A stretch of 64,000 nucleotides of DNA from Ostrinia nubilalis (lineage: Eukaryota > Arthropoda > Insecta > Lepidoptera > Crambidae): the NCBI RefSeq assembly GCF_963855985.1, contig NC_087110.1, positions 7,927,001 to 7,991,000 on the forward strand, given 5' to 3'. The notes below the pieces were generated by a model, which searched no databases, was not told the DNA's origin, and saw nothing but the letters and a program-made list of their open reading frames with translations. This document shows positions 32,084 through 41,957 of this stretch, piece after piece. The position numbers and the translations under genes were made by a program. Every line of letters starts with the position of its first letter. Positions within the stretch are counted from its first letter, which is position 1.

Positions 32084-32605
32084 GAGTCTAAGATAGTAAT
32101 TTCCGATCTCAGTGAAAGTTTTCATCATGAGATAGTTATATCACACACAATGTAAGTTTTCGTCCTATCACTTACACCCTCTATTATAAAGCCTTTTATC
32201 TCAAATTAATTAAGTAATAACTAATTTACATTGTTTGTTGCGGAACGTTATTGTCTCAAGAGAATTCCGACATCAATTTGAATTACGAATTAATTATACT
32301 ACCTACTTAAGTTTTAGTATTCGGATCGCGTAGATCAATATTGAGGCAGTAATTTACTTGTTTCTATTATACCAGTGGGGTTTGAAAATACAGACGTAAG
32401 AAAAAAGGTAAAATTCTACAGTCGACAGCGAATCTTCCAGCGACTTGGCCCACTTTTAGCTTGGTCCACGGGCCAAGTGGCTGGATTGAATTTTTAAATA
32501 ATTTTTCTTCCAGCATCTGGGCCCACTCTATGATTTTAGAGTAGATTTTTGTTGATAAATAAGTTATTATGTTCTCAACCCCGCCATCTAAACACCAGGA
32601 TTAAA
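32084..32605. other. Non-coding stretch with imperfect hairpin
   Basis: An inverted repeat at about 32432-32490 pairs 'CCAGCGACTTGGCCC' with 'GGGCCAAGTGGCTGG'. No gene. Confidence 0.45.
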
Positions 32606-32610
32606 TAAAA

Positions 32611-32892
32611 TCATCATCATCATCTCAGCCATAGGACGTCCACTGCTGAACATAGGCCTCCCCCAATGCTTTCCATGTTGCCCGGTTGGTAGCGGCCTGC
32701 GTCCAGTGCCTTCCTGCTACCTTTATGATGTCGTCGGATGGATTAGCAAGCTAAAGTGGCAATGGGCAGGGCACATGGTACGCAGAACTGACGGCCGATG
32801 GGGCAGCAAGGTTCTGGAATGGAGGCCGCGTACCGGAAAACGCAGCGTGGGACGTCCACCCACAAGGTGGACCGACGACATCATTAAATAAA
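32611..32892. mobile_element. RTE-like fold-back (family A)
   Basis: 32611-32737 is a minus-strand 3' tail running into the coding end. From 32738 the same LINE continues on the plus strand with 'KLKWQWAGHMVRRTDGRW' and then GRPPTRWTDD. The latter is an open, well-preserved C-terminal segment cut off before its own tail. The junction makes a chimeric 61-codon frame of no likely function. The gypsy element is inserted 28 bp downstream. Confidence 0.8.
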
Positions 32893-32916
32893 ATATGCCT
32901 TAGTAATAGCGTTATT

Positions 32917-32920
32917 AAAT
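32917..32920. repeat. Target-site duplication AAAT, left copy
   Basis: AAAT precedes the left LTR and recurs at 38299-38302. Four-bp duplications fit Ty3/gypsy elements. Confidence 0.8.
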
Positions 32921-33800
32921 TGCAACGGGGCGTCTAAGCTAGCTCAGTCTGACACCCCGCTGTTTAGTACTAAGTCCCAGTTCGCCTTCTGCGATGAGGG
33001 ATGTGTACCTATCCAGGATGCCTACAGGGATATTTGACCAAGGAAACGCACAATCAATAACACAATGACACTTTGTATTTCTAGTTCCACAATGGTTCCT
33101 TATTCTAACTTCACTGATTCTAAGTTTATTATTACTGCGAGCAAGTACTTTACAATTATAAATTAATGGCAATGAGAGGAATAGCGACGCGCCCGGTTCG
33201 CGTCCTGAAACTAGTTTACGTATCCGCGAGAGGGGCGGCGCCCTGTGCGAGGTTTAGCGAGTGTTATTGGATACTTATAACTAGGGGGGTAGGACGTGGT
33301 TTCATACGCTAGAACCGTGAGACCTAAGTCGTCAGGCGAGCTGAAACCACTAGGGGAAAGGCGTCGGACCTACGTGGCGAGGGGGTATGAAGTTTGGGAT
33401 GGGTGGCAGCAGGATTGCTACCGCAGGTTCGGGATGAGTATCACATGCACTACTCGGTAAGGATGAGAATAGGCAGCTATCAACGATAGAACGTTTCAAC
33501 AGCAACACGAAGCTTTATGGCTCCGCGGAGGTAAACGAGGTATCGAGTCAAGCCAAGTTAGTGGGAACAGTGTGGGTAGCAATTCGCTAGGGACTCTGTG
33601 CAATGCAACCGAGGGAACAATAGACGCGCGCGCGAACGTCTGGTTGTTGCAATGGCTCCCGAGCGAATGCTAGGCGCCCGCGGTCGCCGCCGTCTCATAT
33701 ATTAGCTCGGTCCGTGCGGCGTGCGGCCGCGCAGCCGTAGGGTTGTCAAAATCTCTGCGCTCGGTGCTAGGGCTGTCGATGCGTCGCGGGGCGCGTCACA
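32921..33800 (-). repeat. 3' LTR of the gypsy element (880 bp)
   Basis: Same length and, by eye, the same sequence as 37419-38298. GC-rich towards 33200-33800. Both copies hold the same 77-codon minus-strand frame (32939-33172 here), which I do not recognise. Confidence 0.93.
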
Positions 33801-33812
33801 TCCTCCCTTGTT
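33801..33812 (-). promoter_or_regulatory. Polypurine tract of the gypsy element
   Basis: On the minus strand ACAAGGGAGGA directly precedes the 3' LTR (TGTGACG...), the expected site of plus-strand priming. Confidence 0.7.
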
Positions 33813-35184
33813 TTGGAGATTTTTACCTGGAAAAATCACAAGTCTGGTACATAAATGTTCTTTAAGAACAACTAAAGGTCATGATAATAATAAGTTATTT
33901 CTGGGTAACTTCGTGGCGAGTAAAAATTAAAATGTAAAACATGATTGAACTTGTACTTAATCGTTAGCCCAATAATAACTCTTTATTTAAAACATGACAG
34001 TACATTTATTTACTATTTTTTTTGCTTACAATGAACTAATTAAGTTCTAATTTTAGCTAACTTAGTTTTGAAACAATATTATTAAGATACCTTTAATTTT
34101 TTTTTTTTTTTGCTTACAATGAACTAATTAACCGCTAATTTTAGTTAACTTAGTTTTGAAACAATGTTATTAAAATACCTTTAATTTTTTTGCTTACAAT
34201 GAACTAATTAAATGCTAATTTTAGTTAAAACTTAGTTTTGAAACAATGTTATTAAGATACCTTGACCTTTTGTTTACAATTAACCAATGAACTAATTAAA
34301 CGAGTTGTTTACTTTGTTATTACGAGTATTCAATTATTACTTGAAATATTTTTTTTTTTATACAAACATAGTATGCATGGCACTTGTTATTATTATTTCT
34401 AGTTTACTAGTTTAATTATTTAAATTAGCATACTCAGAACAGGCATCTGATTAATGTTAATAATTTCTACAATTATTAAAAGTTATACAAGACAATGGCA
34501 GTTAAGGGGTTAAGTTTTAATAAAAGCTTGTAATTACAATAATGTTACTTCTTTATGCAAATGGAATGCAGCCTGGCGCGGCGCGTAAACATTAGGCAGG
34601 TAAAATCTAGTTATGAATCATCTAGCGAGCGAGTGCCGGCCGTGGCGAATAGAAAAAATGCGTCTCACTGATAATATGCAAATGAGCTCGCTCGGTGAAT
34701 CGTTCTTAGAATGTTTGTTTACTATTTAAAATTTATCGAGAAACTGGTAGTACTATTGGCGCGTAACAAACCGGTTTGTTATTTATGTGAGTTTAGGTTG
34801 CGAGTTACGAGTAAATAACAATGCGATTTGCGTCAATAGTTATTTAACGAGATAAAATAGAACACTTTAACTATTTTAATTATACAGGGTTATTATCTAA
34901 TGATACTTAATACTTATAGGTTATTGGTATGTGATATTTAGCGAGATTAAATTCAAGAACTGAATGATCTAGATCATACAGCGTTACTATGTAATGTTAA
35001 TTAATACTTATAGGTTATTGGTATCTGATATTTAACGAGATTAAATTCAAGAACTGGATGATCTAGATTATACAGGGTTACTATGTAATGTTAATTAATA
35101 CTTTTACATTATTGACTTGTTTTTGATATTGGTGAATTTACTTTAACGAGAACTGACTAGACCTAACTTAGGTATAAAGTTAAG
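33813..35184 (-). other. Non-coding segment of the gypsy element with tandem repeats
   Basis: AT-rich and without a frame that resembles retroelement protein. It carries three copies of an ~80-90-bp unit (34020-34265; 'GCTTACAATGAACTAATTAA') and two and a half copies of a ~95-bp unit (34881-35110; 'TACTTATAGGTTATTGGTAT'). It replaces the space where pol would be. Confidence 0.8.
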
Positions 35185-37311
35185 CTACGAGTAAATGTTA
35201 CTGGCCTTGTTTAGCTGGTCCTGGATTTGGCCGCGCCTCTTCTTTCTCCCCGGCCGCCTCCTGGTCTGGTCCTCAGCTCGGGTCGGCTCCTCTCCAGGGA
35301 CGGACTTGCGCCAGTCCAGGTCTTGTGGGTGGTCGACGGTGTCGACATCGAGGATTTCGGTCCAGTCAGTGGACCGGTTTGATGATTTGGGTAGTGGTCT
35401 ACTCGGGTTTGTAGACACTACGCTCCAGGGTTTGCGTGCGTTGTTGACTTGACAGGTTTTGCAGTTCTTGACGTACGTTGACACATCTCTGTACATACCG
35501 GGCCAATAATATCTCTGTGATATTTTGTTCAGTGTTTTCGCTGTTCCTGGATGGCCTGCGGTTGGTGTATCGTGGTTTTCTTTTAGAATCTGGTCTTTTT
35601 CATTGTTGTTTATGCATAATTTCCAGTCTGATGATGTTTTTGTTCTTGGTCCGTATGCGTGATTTATTATTATTCTGTATAATTTGCTGTTTGACATTTT
35701 ATAGTCCTTGTTTCCGGTTTTTTGTATTTCTTGAATTTTCTTTTGGATCCAGTCTCCTTTTGTTTCTTGTTTTAAGCGTGTTACGTGTTTATTTATTACT
35801 TCTTGACTTTTAGGGTTCCGTGAATAGTCTTTTTTCTTGATTGGTTTTTCGTGTGCGAGTTTGATCTTGTATTTTTTCTTACTTGTCGGTGTTTCGGCCA
35901 TTTCGTATGTAGGTACGATGTTGGCTTCTGTAGTTTTTCTTGACGTTGTTCCCACTTGTTCCCCTTGCTTGGTGCTATCTTTGGGCCATTCTATTTTGGC
36001 TCCTATTCTGTTCAGTATATCCATGCCGATCAGTATATTCGTGATTTGTGGATGATATAACACTTGGTGGTTAAATGTTTTTCCTTTTATATTTATTTGC
36101 AAGTCTAGTGCTTCTTTAATTCGAGTTGTGTGCCCATCTGTCATGCTAGCTGTTATGCTTACTGTTTTCGGTTTCAGGTTTCTTTTCGTGAATTTCTTGT
36201 ACACTTGGTCGTTGATGTATGATCTTGTGGCGCCGGTGTCTACGAGTGCTTGATATTTTTCGCCTAGTATCGATACATCTACGAAGGGACGGTTATCTTT
36301 AATTTGCGGACTTGTGTTCATTGTCATGGCCTGTGTGTACTCACTTGTTTTCTTACAACACTGTTTACTCATTTTGCCGATCTTGCCACAACCGTTACAA
36401 AATAGTATTTTCTTACTTCTGCAATCTTTCATGGAATGCCCGTGTTTTCCACAGCTCCAGCAGCAAGTATTTGTGTTGTAATTGTGTATGTATGATGCCG
36501 TCTCCTTGTGTGCTTGATTTGTGCTTGTTTCGTGGTAGTTAATTCGTGGTTCTTGTTCTGTGAAGCTAGTTTGACGTTCTGCTGTGACATTTTCATAGTC
36601 GTTTGCCAGTTGTATTAATTTGCTTATCGAGTCGACTTCTGATTTCTTGATATAAAACTTGTATTTTGCGTTCATGTTTTCGTAGATTCTAGTTAGTTCT
36701 TCTTCTTTTGACATTTTTGCGTATCTGCGCATGAGTGTTTGAATTTCAATCAGGTAGTCTGTGAATTTTTGGCGGTAATGTTGTCTATAGTTCACTATTT
36801 TAGTTAACAGGTCACTGTCACGGCTCACAAATGTCAACGTGAAGAGTTCTATGAATTCGTTCCATGTAGTGAACGAGTTTTTATTATTTCTATACCACAG
36901 TACGGCCTTTCCTTTCAGGAATCTGGGTAGCACTTTGAGCACTTTATCTGGCTTGACCTCGCCCGATGACATTAGTTCGTCCAGTTGCTCTAAAAACTCC
37001 ACTGGGTCGTTGCATGTGTCAAAACTTATGTTCCATCTTGCCGTTATGCTTTCAGTCTGATCTATGGTGTACGACATGTTTGGTTCTTGGTGCATCTCTG
37101 TGTCTTCGAAATCGGTTTCTGACTCACTGTCTTCGGCGGATTTATTGGCGGACTGGATTGGTTGACGGGATTGCTTGGTTCTGAGTACTTCTGTGAGGTT
37201 CTGTCTCAGTTCTTGTACGGTTCTGTTCTCCGTTTTTATGTTTCTACTTTTGCACTCGTTCTCAAGTTCTGTCTTCTTGAGTTTGTATATCCAAGATGTC
37301 GGTTCTGACAT
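35185..37311 (-). CDS. Gag-protease-integrase zinc finger fusion (pol-deleted gypsy polyprotein)
   Basis: Intact frame of 708 residues from ATG at 37311. In order: SAP-like helix segment (about 8-45); Gag domain (about 95-245); zinc knuckle C284-X2-C287-X4-H292-X4-C297; a second knuckle C305-X2-C308-...-C318 with Lys at the His position; aspartic protease D358-T-G and ILIGMDIL (426-433); about 35 residues resembling the start of RT (YKIKLAHEKPIKKKDYSRNP). From about residue 513 the match jumps to sequence that normally follows RNase H, then integrase zinc finger H580, H587, C617, C620. After 'PWSVVSTN' the integrase core is absent and a basic tail (RRRPGRKKRRG) ends the protein. No RT YxDD or integrase D,D,E is present. 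It probably forms particles and processes itself, but cannot copy or integrate. Confidence 0.9.
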   Translation of the reverse strand: MSEPTSWIYKLKKTELENECKSRNIKTENRTVQELRQNLTEVLRTKQSRQPIQSANKSAEDSESETDFEDTEMHQEPNMSYTIDQTESITARWNISFDTCNDPVEFLEQLDELMSSGEVKPDKVLKVLPRFLKGKAVLWYRNNKNSFTTWNEFIELFTLTFVSRDSDLLTKIVNYRQHYRQKFTDYLIEIQTLMRRYAKMSKEEELTRIYENMNAKYKFYIKKSEVDSISKLIQLANDYENVTAERQTSFTEQEPRINYHETSTNQAHKETASYIHNYNTNTCCWSCGKHGHSMKDCRSKKILFCNGCGKIGKMSKQCCKKTSEYTQAMTMNTSPQIKDNRPFVDVSILGEKYQALVDTGATRSYINDQVYKKFTKRNLKPKTVSITASMTDGHTTRIKEALDLQINIKGKTFNHQVLYHPQITNILIGMDILNRIGAKIEWPKDSTKQGEQVGTTSRKTTEANIVPTYEMAETPTSKKKYKIKLAHEKPIKKKDYSRNPKSQEVINKHVTRLKQETKGDWIQKKIQEIQKTGNKDYKMSNSKLYRIIINHAYGPRTKTSSDWKLCINNNEKDQILKENHDTPTAGHPGTAKTLNKISQRYYWPGMYRDVSTYVKNCKTCQVNNARKPWSVVSTNPSRPLPKSSNRSTDWTEILDVDTVDHPQDLDWRKSVPGEEPTRAEDQTRRRPGRKKRRGQIQDQLNKASNIYS

Positions 37312-37406
37312 GTGTGATTATCAATTTGGTGCGAAGTTTTGCGTTCCTTGTGGTCTTTCGCTTCTCTAGCGATCTGGTGGTCCCTGTAGGTTCCGTGGGT
37401 TATTTA

Positions 37407-37417
37407 GTTGGGCGCCA
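37407..37417 (-). promoter_or_regulatory. tRNA-Lys-type primer-binding site
   Basis: On the minus strand TGGCGCCCAAC follows the 5' LTR after one base. It complements the 3' end of insect tRNA-Lys (GTTGGGCGCCA) over 11 nt; the pairing stops after that. Confidence 0.8.
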
Positions 37418-37418
37418 T

Positions 37419-38298
37419 TGCAACGGGGCGTCTAAGCTAGCTCAGTCTGACACCCCGCTGTTTAGTACTAAGTCCCAGTTCGCCTTCTGCGATGAGGGAT
37501 GTGTACCTATCCAGGATGCCTACAGGGATATTTGACCAAGGAAACGCACAATCAATAACACAATGACACTTTGTATTTCTAGTTCCACAATGGTTCCTTA
37601 TTCTAACTTCACTGATTCTAAGTTTATTATTACTGCGAGCAAGTACTTTACAATTATAAATTAATGGCAATGAGAGGAATAGCGACGCGCCCGGTTCGCG
37701 TCCTGAAACTAGTTTACGTATCCGCGAGAGGGGCGGCGCCCTGTGCGAGGTTTAGCGAGTGTTATTGGATACTTATAACTAGGGGGGTAGGACGTGGTTT
37801 CATACGCTAGAACCGTGAGACCTAAGTCGTCAGGCGAGCTGAAACCACTAGGGGAAAGGCGTCGGACCTACGTGGCGAGGGGGTATGAAGTTTGGGATGG
37901 GTGGCAGCAGGATTGCTACCGCAGGTTCGGGATGAGTATCACATGCACTACTCGGTAAGGATGAGAATAGGCAGCTATCAACGATAGAACGTTTCAACAG
38001 CAACACGAAGCTTTATGGCTCCGCGGAGGTAAACGAGGTATCGAGTCAAGCCAAGTTAGTGGGAACAGTGTGGGTAGCAATTCGCTAGGGACTCTGTGCA
38101 ATGCAACCGAGGGAACAATAGACGCGCGCGCGAACGTCTGGTTGTTGCAATGGCTCCCGAGCGAATGCTAGGCGCCCGCGGTCGCCGCCGTCTCATATAT
38201 TAGCTCGGTCCGTGCGGCGTGCGGCCGCGCAGCCGTAGGGTTGTCAAAATCTCTGCGCTCGGTGCTAGGGCTGTCGATGCGTCGCGGGGCGCGTCACA
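37419..38298 (-). repeat. 5' LTR of the gypsy element (880 bp)
   Basis: Same sequence as the left LTR by eye. On the minus strand it starts TGTGACGCGCC and ends GTTGCA. Expected to hold the promoter. Confidence 0.93.
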
Positions 38299-38514
38299 AA
38301 ATATTCAAGGACTAAGTACTTAAATAAAATTAAAATTAAGTGAGCAAAGCAAAATAATTAGATACCTCGAGTTTCGCTGAGTAATGTTTCACTTAGCTTA
38401 GACTATTTTACAGCTTGGTACTTTATTATATTATGCAAAAAAATATGGTGACAGCGATAAAGTCATAATTATTATCTTATAATGTTTCTGTTTTATTATT
38501 TTATCTCATTTGGG

Positions 38515-38582
38515 ATTTAAACCCAGTACCTGTAGGTCTGGAGAGCCCTCTTTAACCACTAGATCAAGGAGCTGTTAATATT
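38515..38582 (-). mobile_element. tRNA-like SINE head fragment
   Basis: On the minus strand an A-box-like TGATCTAGTGGTTAA precedes GGGTTTAAATCCCA, a B-box-like word 50 bp on. Degenerate; a tRNA-derived SINE remnant rather than a tRNA gene. Confidence 0.5.
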
Positions 38583-38597
38583 TGATTATTAAACGAA

Positions 38598-38740
38598 AGA
38601 GGACCGACAACCTCATAATGGTAACACGAAGGCGCTGGATGCAGGCCGCTACCAATCGGTCATTATGAAAATTATTGGGGGAGACCTATGCTCAGTGGAC
38701 CTATGGAACGAATAATGGCTCAAATGATGATGATGATGAT
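38598..38740 (+). mobile_element. RTE-like LINE 3' tail (family A)
   Basis: 'GGACCGACAACCTCATAATG', 'GGATGCAGGCCGCTACCAAT', then a GAT microsatellite ending exactly where the next fold-back starts. Confidence 0.8.
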
Positions 38741-39285
38741 CATTCTGGGAGTGGGTAGTCAATGCGAAAAAACGCTCAACGGTTGGAATGTGCAGGTGTC
38801 AAAATGTCCATACGGACCGGCTGTTAGTGTGGCAAAAAGTACGAACGTCAAAAAGTCCCAGTGTCAAAATGTACATCATTACCATGGTTACAGTGCTTTA
38901 GTGACAAATGGTACACATCACAAAATACAAGTACAACAAAAGGTGTGATAGATAAAATGATTAACTGATATAGGTATTGTGCTCATGATTAAATTAATAA
39001 AATTAAATGTGAAAATGTTCAATGTTCTTGTAGTCCAGTCAATAAAGAGTTTTTTGGAAATTTTTACCTTGATGCATTTAAACACGTGTTCACGTTAGCT
39101 ATTACACAATAAGACGCTTGTTTGAATAAACCCGATGACATTTTAACTTCAGATCATTTTAACCATTGCTCATTTCGACGTTCATACTTTTTGCCACACT
39201 AACAGCCGGTCCATATGGACATTTTGACACCTGCACATTCCAACCGTTGAGCGTTTTTTCGCATTGACTACCCACTCCCAGAATG
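38741..39285. mobile_element. 545-bp fold-back with 109-bp inverted arms
   Basis: 38741-38849 and 39177-39285 are inverted copies with only a few mismatches (ends CATTCTGGGAGTGGGTAG). The centre is AT-rich and non-coding. The left end abuts the LINE microsatellite. No target duplication is apparent. Confidence 0.8.
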
Positions 39286-39490
39286 CTCTCATAATCCATT
39301 TTCACATCCTCGTTTAAAAACAACAATTTCAAATCGAAACCTAAACTAAATATCTTGTTACTTAAGCAAACATCAAACTTAAAATTGCTTTCCAGCAAAA
39401 TTTATGTTCAGCCTAAACCAATAATGAATCAAATAAACAAACACAACTGTAAACAATATTCTGCTGATCTTGAGATGGACAAATAATCAT
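39286..39490. other. Non-coding stretch
   Basis: Nothing recognised. Confidence 0.35.
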
Positions 39491-39491
39491 T

Positions 39492-39903
39492 AAAAGGAGA
39501 ATGGGTTAAATTGTACACAAGCAAAAAAGTGCGGAATTTTGAAACAGTGTGATTCTGTGTACCGAAGCAAAAATATACTGGAAAAATATTTCATTTATTT
39601 ACTCTAGTCTAACGCGTAGAGCACACGAGTTAATTCACACTCTGACAGCCTTACGAAAGTGCTTGCACTTGTGCTTGTTAAAATATGAAGTTAAAATAAT
39701 TACAAAGCTCCAGGTCTATATCTAAGCTAGGTTTAGCAAGATTACTCACTTGTAGTCACTAAATAAGTAAATATAAAATATTTCTGTTCTGCGAGTAAGG
39801 TTTTTTATAAAAAAGGAATGGTTAACTTCATCAAACGAACAAAAAAGCATGATACATAGATATAAATAATCTATCATGGTTTAAAAACACCCATTCTCCT
39901 TTT
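39492..39903. mobile_element. Candidate MITE, 412 bp
   Basis: Inverted 15-bp ends AAAAGGAGAATGGGT and ACCCATTCTCCTTTT. No coding content and no clear target duplication. Confidence 0.5.
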
Positions 39904-40490
39904 TGATGTCATTTTATTTTGAACTATTTCAATTAAAAAGGATTAACGATTGGGAACAATTGGATTGCGGATAACTTGTGGCATTTAAATACAGATGACA
40001 GCACTTCTGGCTAAACACAGAGGCGTCTTGTCACTTTGTAATACAGGCTATTTTGCAAAAAAAATGTTTAATCTGATGTCATGTCGACTGTATATTACAT
40101 TTCGGGGCATGAAAACGGCAAAATGTGAACAAAATCAACATTCCGTTCGCACTAACAACTTTGAATTGTGTTTTGTGTAACAGTTTTTGTCCACCATCCG
40201 TAATGTAGTCCCAAAATTGTCGTACAGAAAGTTATATTTAGACAGGCAAAACCTACACTTAAAAGGGCCCAAAGCAAATAGTTTGATTTATAAAGGGGAA
40301 AAAGGTAAATTACAGCAGTAAAATTGATAGCTTTTGTAATGTGAGCTTGTAAAGGATCTAAAACAAACCTGGTTTAGTTTAGATTTTCCCTATAGTAAAG
40401 AAAGCCGCAATGTTTGGGTTAGAAATTAAGGTCTAGGTTGTAATAAGATAAGGTTATAATTTTTGGAACTCCACTAAGCTAATGCTCGCT
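39904..40490. other. Non-coding stretch
   Basis: Nothing recognised; a 61-codon plus-strand frame at 39995-40180 has no known motif. Confidence 0.4.
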
Positions 40491-40495
40491 GTCCA

Positions 40496-40600
40496 TTTCA
40501 TCTTCTTTCTTCTTTAATCCAAAGATATCCATTGCTGGACAAAATCTTCTCAAATGAAAATTGCACAAGCCGCTTCCCACAATTTTCTTAGCGTCAGAAA
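40496..40600 (-). mobile_element. Diverged RTE-like LINE tail (family B-like)
   Basis: 'CCAAAGATATCCATTGCTGG' and 'ACAAAATCTTCTC' resemble the family B minus-strand tail. Weak match. Confidence 0.4.
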
Positions 40601-40649
40601 ATACTACAAGTAGGTATCATCTCTGTTTTGATAAATCAACCTCATAAGA

Positions 40650-40790
40650 TTCGTTCGTTTCAGCCGAATGAAGTCCACTACTAGACAAAAGCCTCCCTCA
40701 TGGATTTCCACAACGACCGGTCCTGCGTTGCCCGAATCCAGATGCTTCTCGCTACCTTCACCAGATCGTCGGTCCATCAAGTTAGTAATT
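40650..40790 (-). mobile_element. RTE-like LINE 3' fragment (family B)
   Basis: 'CGTTTCAGCCGAATGAAGTC', 'TTTCCACAACGACCGGTCCT' and 'CCAGATCGTCGGTCCATC' on the plus strand give the family B 3' end on the minus strand. Degenerate. Confidence 0.7.
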
Positions 40791-41240
40791 GGCTAAGTGC
40801 AGATAAAGCCCAGTGTAACTTAGTACTTTTTCACTAGAGTTGCAGTTCAAAGCTACAGAAATATTAAACGTTTTATCGCTTCCCCTACATAGACTTTTGC
40901 CTTAACATCATCCCAAAAACCTCAGGGCTCGGGCATGTCAACTTGACAGCTGTCATAATAATCCCCTTACCTGACACAGGTCTCAATAGATCGCCCTAAA
41001 CCTTGCGACACTCAGTGTTAAGCCCTTTTCTGTACAAAATCTGTTTTGGGAAGGGTTACTGTTTTATTTTTGTTGGAATATTTTGCTGCTCTTTAGGCTT
41101 TAGGTTAGACATTTTGTATACGGAAACAAGTAAATATTCGTGCAGTTATATGTAACACATTTAAAGATTAGTACTTTGTGATGCAATTTTTGATTGAATC
41201 ATTGATTTAATATCTAGTAAAATATCGTTTTTTCAATTGT
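40791..41240. other. Non-coding stretch
   Basis: Nothing recognised. Confidence 0.4.
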
Positions 41241-41345
41241 TTCAGCCAAAATTCATGCAAGTCCCTCCCGCGACCCTCACCTGATCTTCGGTCTGTCAAG
41301 TAGGTCTCTTCATTACGATTTCCGGTACGTGGGCGCCATTTTAGA
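41241..41345 (-). mobile_element. RTE-like LINE fragment (family B, internally deleted)
   Basis: Tail word 'TTTCAGCCAAAATTCATGC' is followed at once by 'CCTCCCGCGACCCTCACC' and a diverged 'CGATTTCCGGTACGTGG'. Parts of the usual tail are missing between them. Confidence 0.55.
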
Positions 41346-41516
41346 AATGTTCTGACCCAATTTTCGGCAATTACTTCTACGAGCTATAAATTATGTCCCA
41401 CCAACTGCGAAGTTAAAGTTTGGCGACGAATGAAATTAAAAACTTCTTATTCGAAGAACTAAAGTTGTTGATATAATTACTCGTATAGACATTTAAAATA
41501 AGGGTAAACTGGCCAT

Positions 41517-41730
41517 ATGCTGCGCTGCAAGATAAACAAATGGAGGAAACAATTGACCCTATGGTACCCAAGAGAAGACCGTAGAAGGAAAGGGCGTCTG
41601 AAAACAAGATGGAAAGACGATATCTGCCCAACCTTGGGACCATGCTGGACCAGAGTAACGGAGCATAGAGCTCAGTGGAAGGAGATGGACGAGGTATATA
41701 CCAACAGGCACGCCGAATTACGAGACACGG
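41517..41730 (+). pseudogene. LINE RT C-terminal fragment (family C-like)
   Basis: A 77-codon frame reads GRLKTRWKDDICPTLGPCWT and then RVTEHRAQWKEMDEVY, a recognisable variant of the RTE-clade C terminus (G-R-P-x-x-R-W-x-D-D ... W ... A-x-D-R ... W). It starts mid-protein and has no upstream RT. Followed directly by a MITE. Confidence 0.7.
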
Positions 41731-41733
41731 GTA

Positions 41734-41957
41734 CAACCCGTTCGCGTTAAGTTTGCCGGTCCGTTGAATGCGCGACCCACGATTTAACGCAATTAGTTAG
41801 TGATTAAGCGCAATTAATGTGTCTTATTTTACCCAAATACACAATTTGTATCAATAATAATAAATAAAAAATATTTTAAATATAGTTTGTTATAGTTATA
41901 GACGCTACCCTTGAGTGACGTCATATCGCCAGCGGCAAACTTAGCGCGAACGGATGG
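41734..41957. mobile_element. TA-flanked MITE, 224 bp
   Basis: Ends CAACCCGTTCGCGTTAAGTT and AACTTAGCGCGAACGGATGG are imperfect inverted repeats of about 27 bp; TA flanks both sides (41732-41733, 41958-41959). Tc1/mariner-type by target duplication. AT-rich non-coding centre. Confidence 0.75.

Larger units (their letters stand above)
32921..38298 (-). mobile_element. Non-autonomous Ty3/gypsy-type LTR retrotransposon
   Basis: Two 880-bp LTRs that look identical by eye (TG...CA), a 4-bp duplication, a tRNA-Lys-type primer-binding site, a purine tract and one long intact frame on the minus strand define a recent 5378-bp insertion. RT, RNase H and the integrase core are missing while Gag, protease and the integrase zinc finger are kept in frame. 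About 1.4 kb of non-coding AT-rich sequence with tandem repeats lies between the frame and the 3' LTR. It therefore depends on an autonomous relative. Confidence 0.93.

Noticed and set aside
32939..33172. 77-codon frame in each gypsy LTR as an accessory gene
   Set aside because: Present twice only because the LTRs are copies; no known motif and it spans the LTR regulatory region.
35195..37535. Several plus-strand open frames of 64-111 codons opposite the gypsy polyprotein
   Set aside because: They are antisense shadows of the intact minus-strand frame; composition (Leu/Ser/Phe/Cys-rich) reflects the reverse complement.
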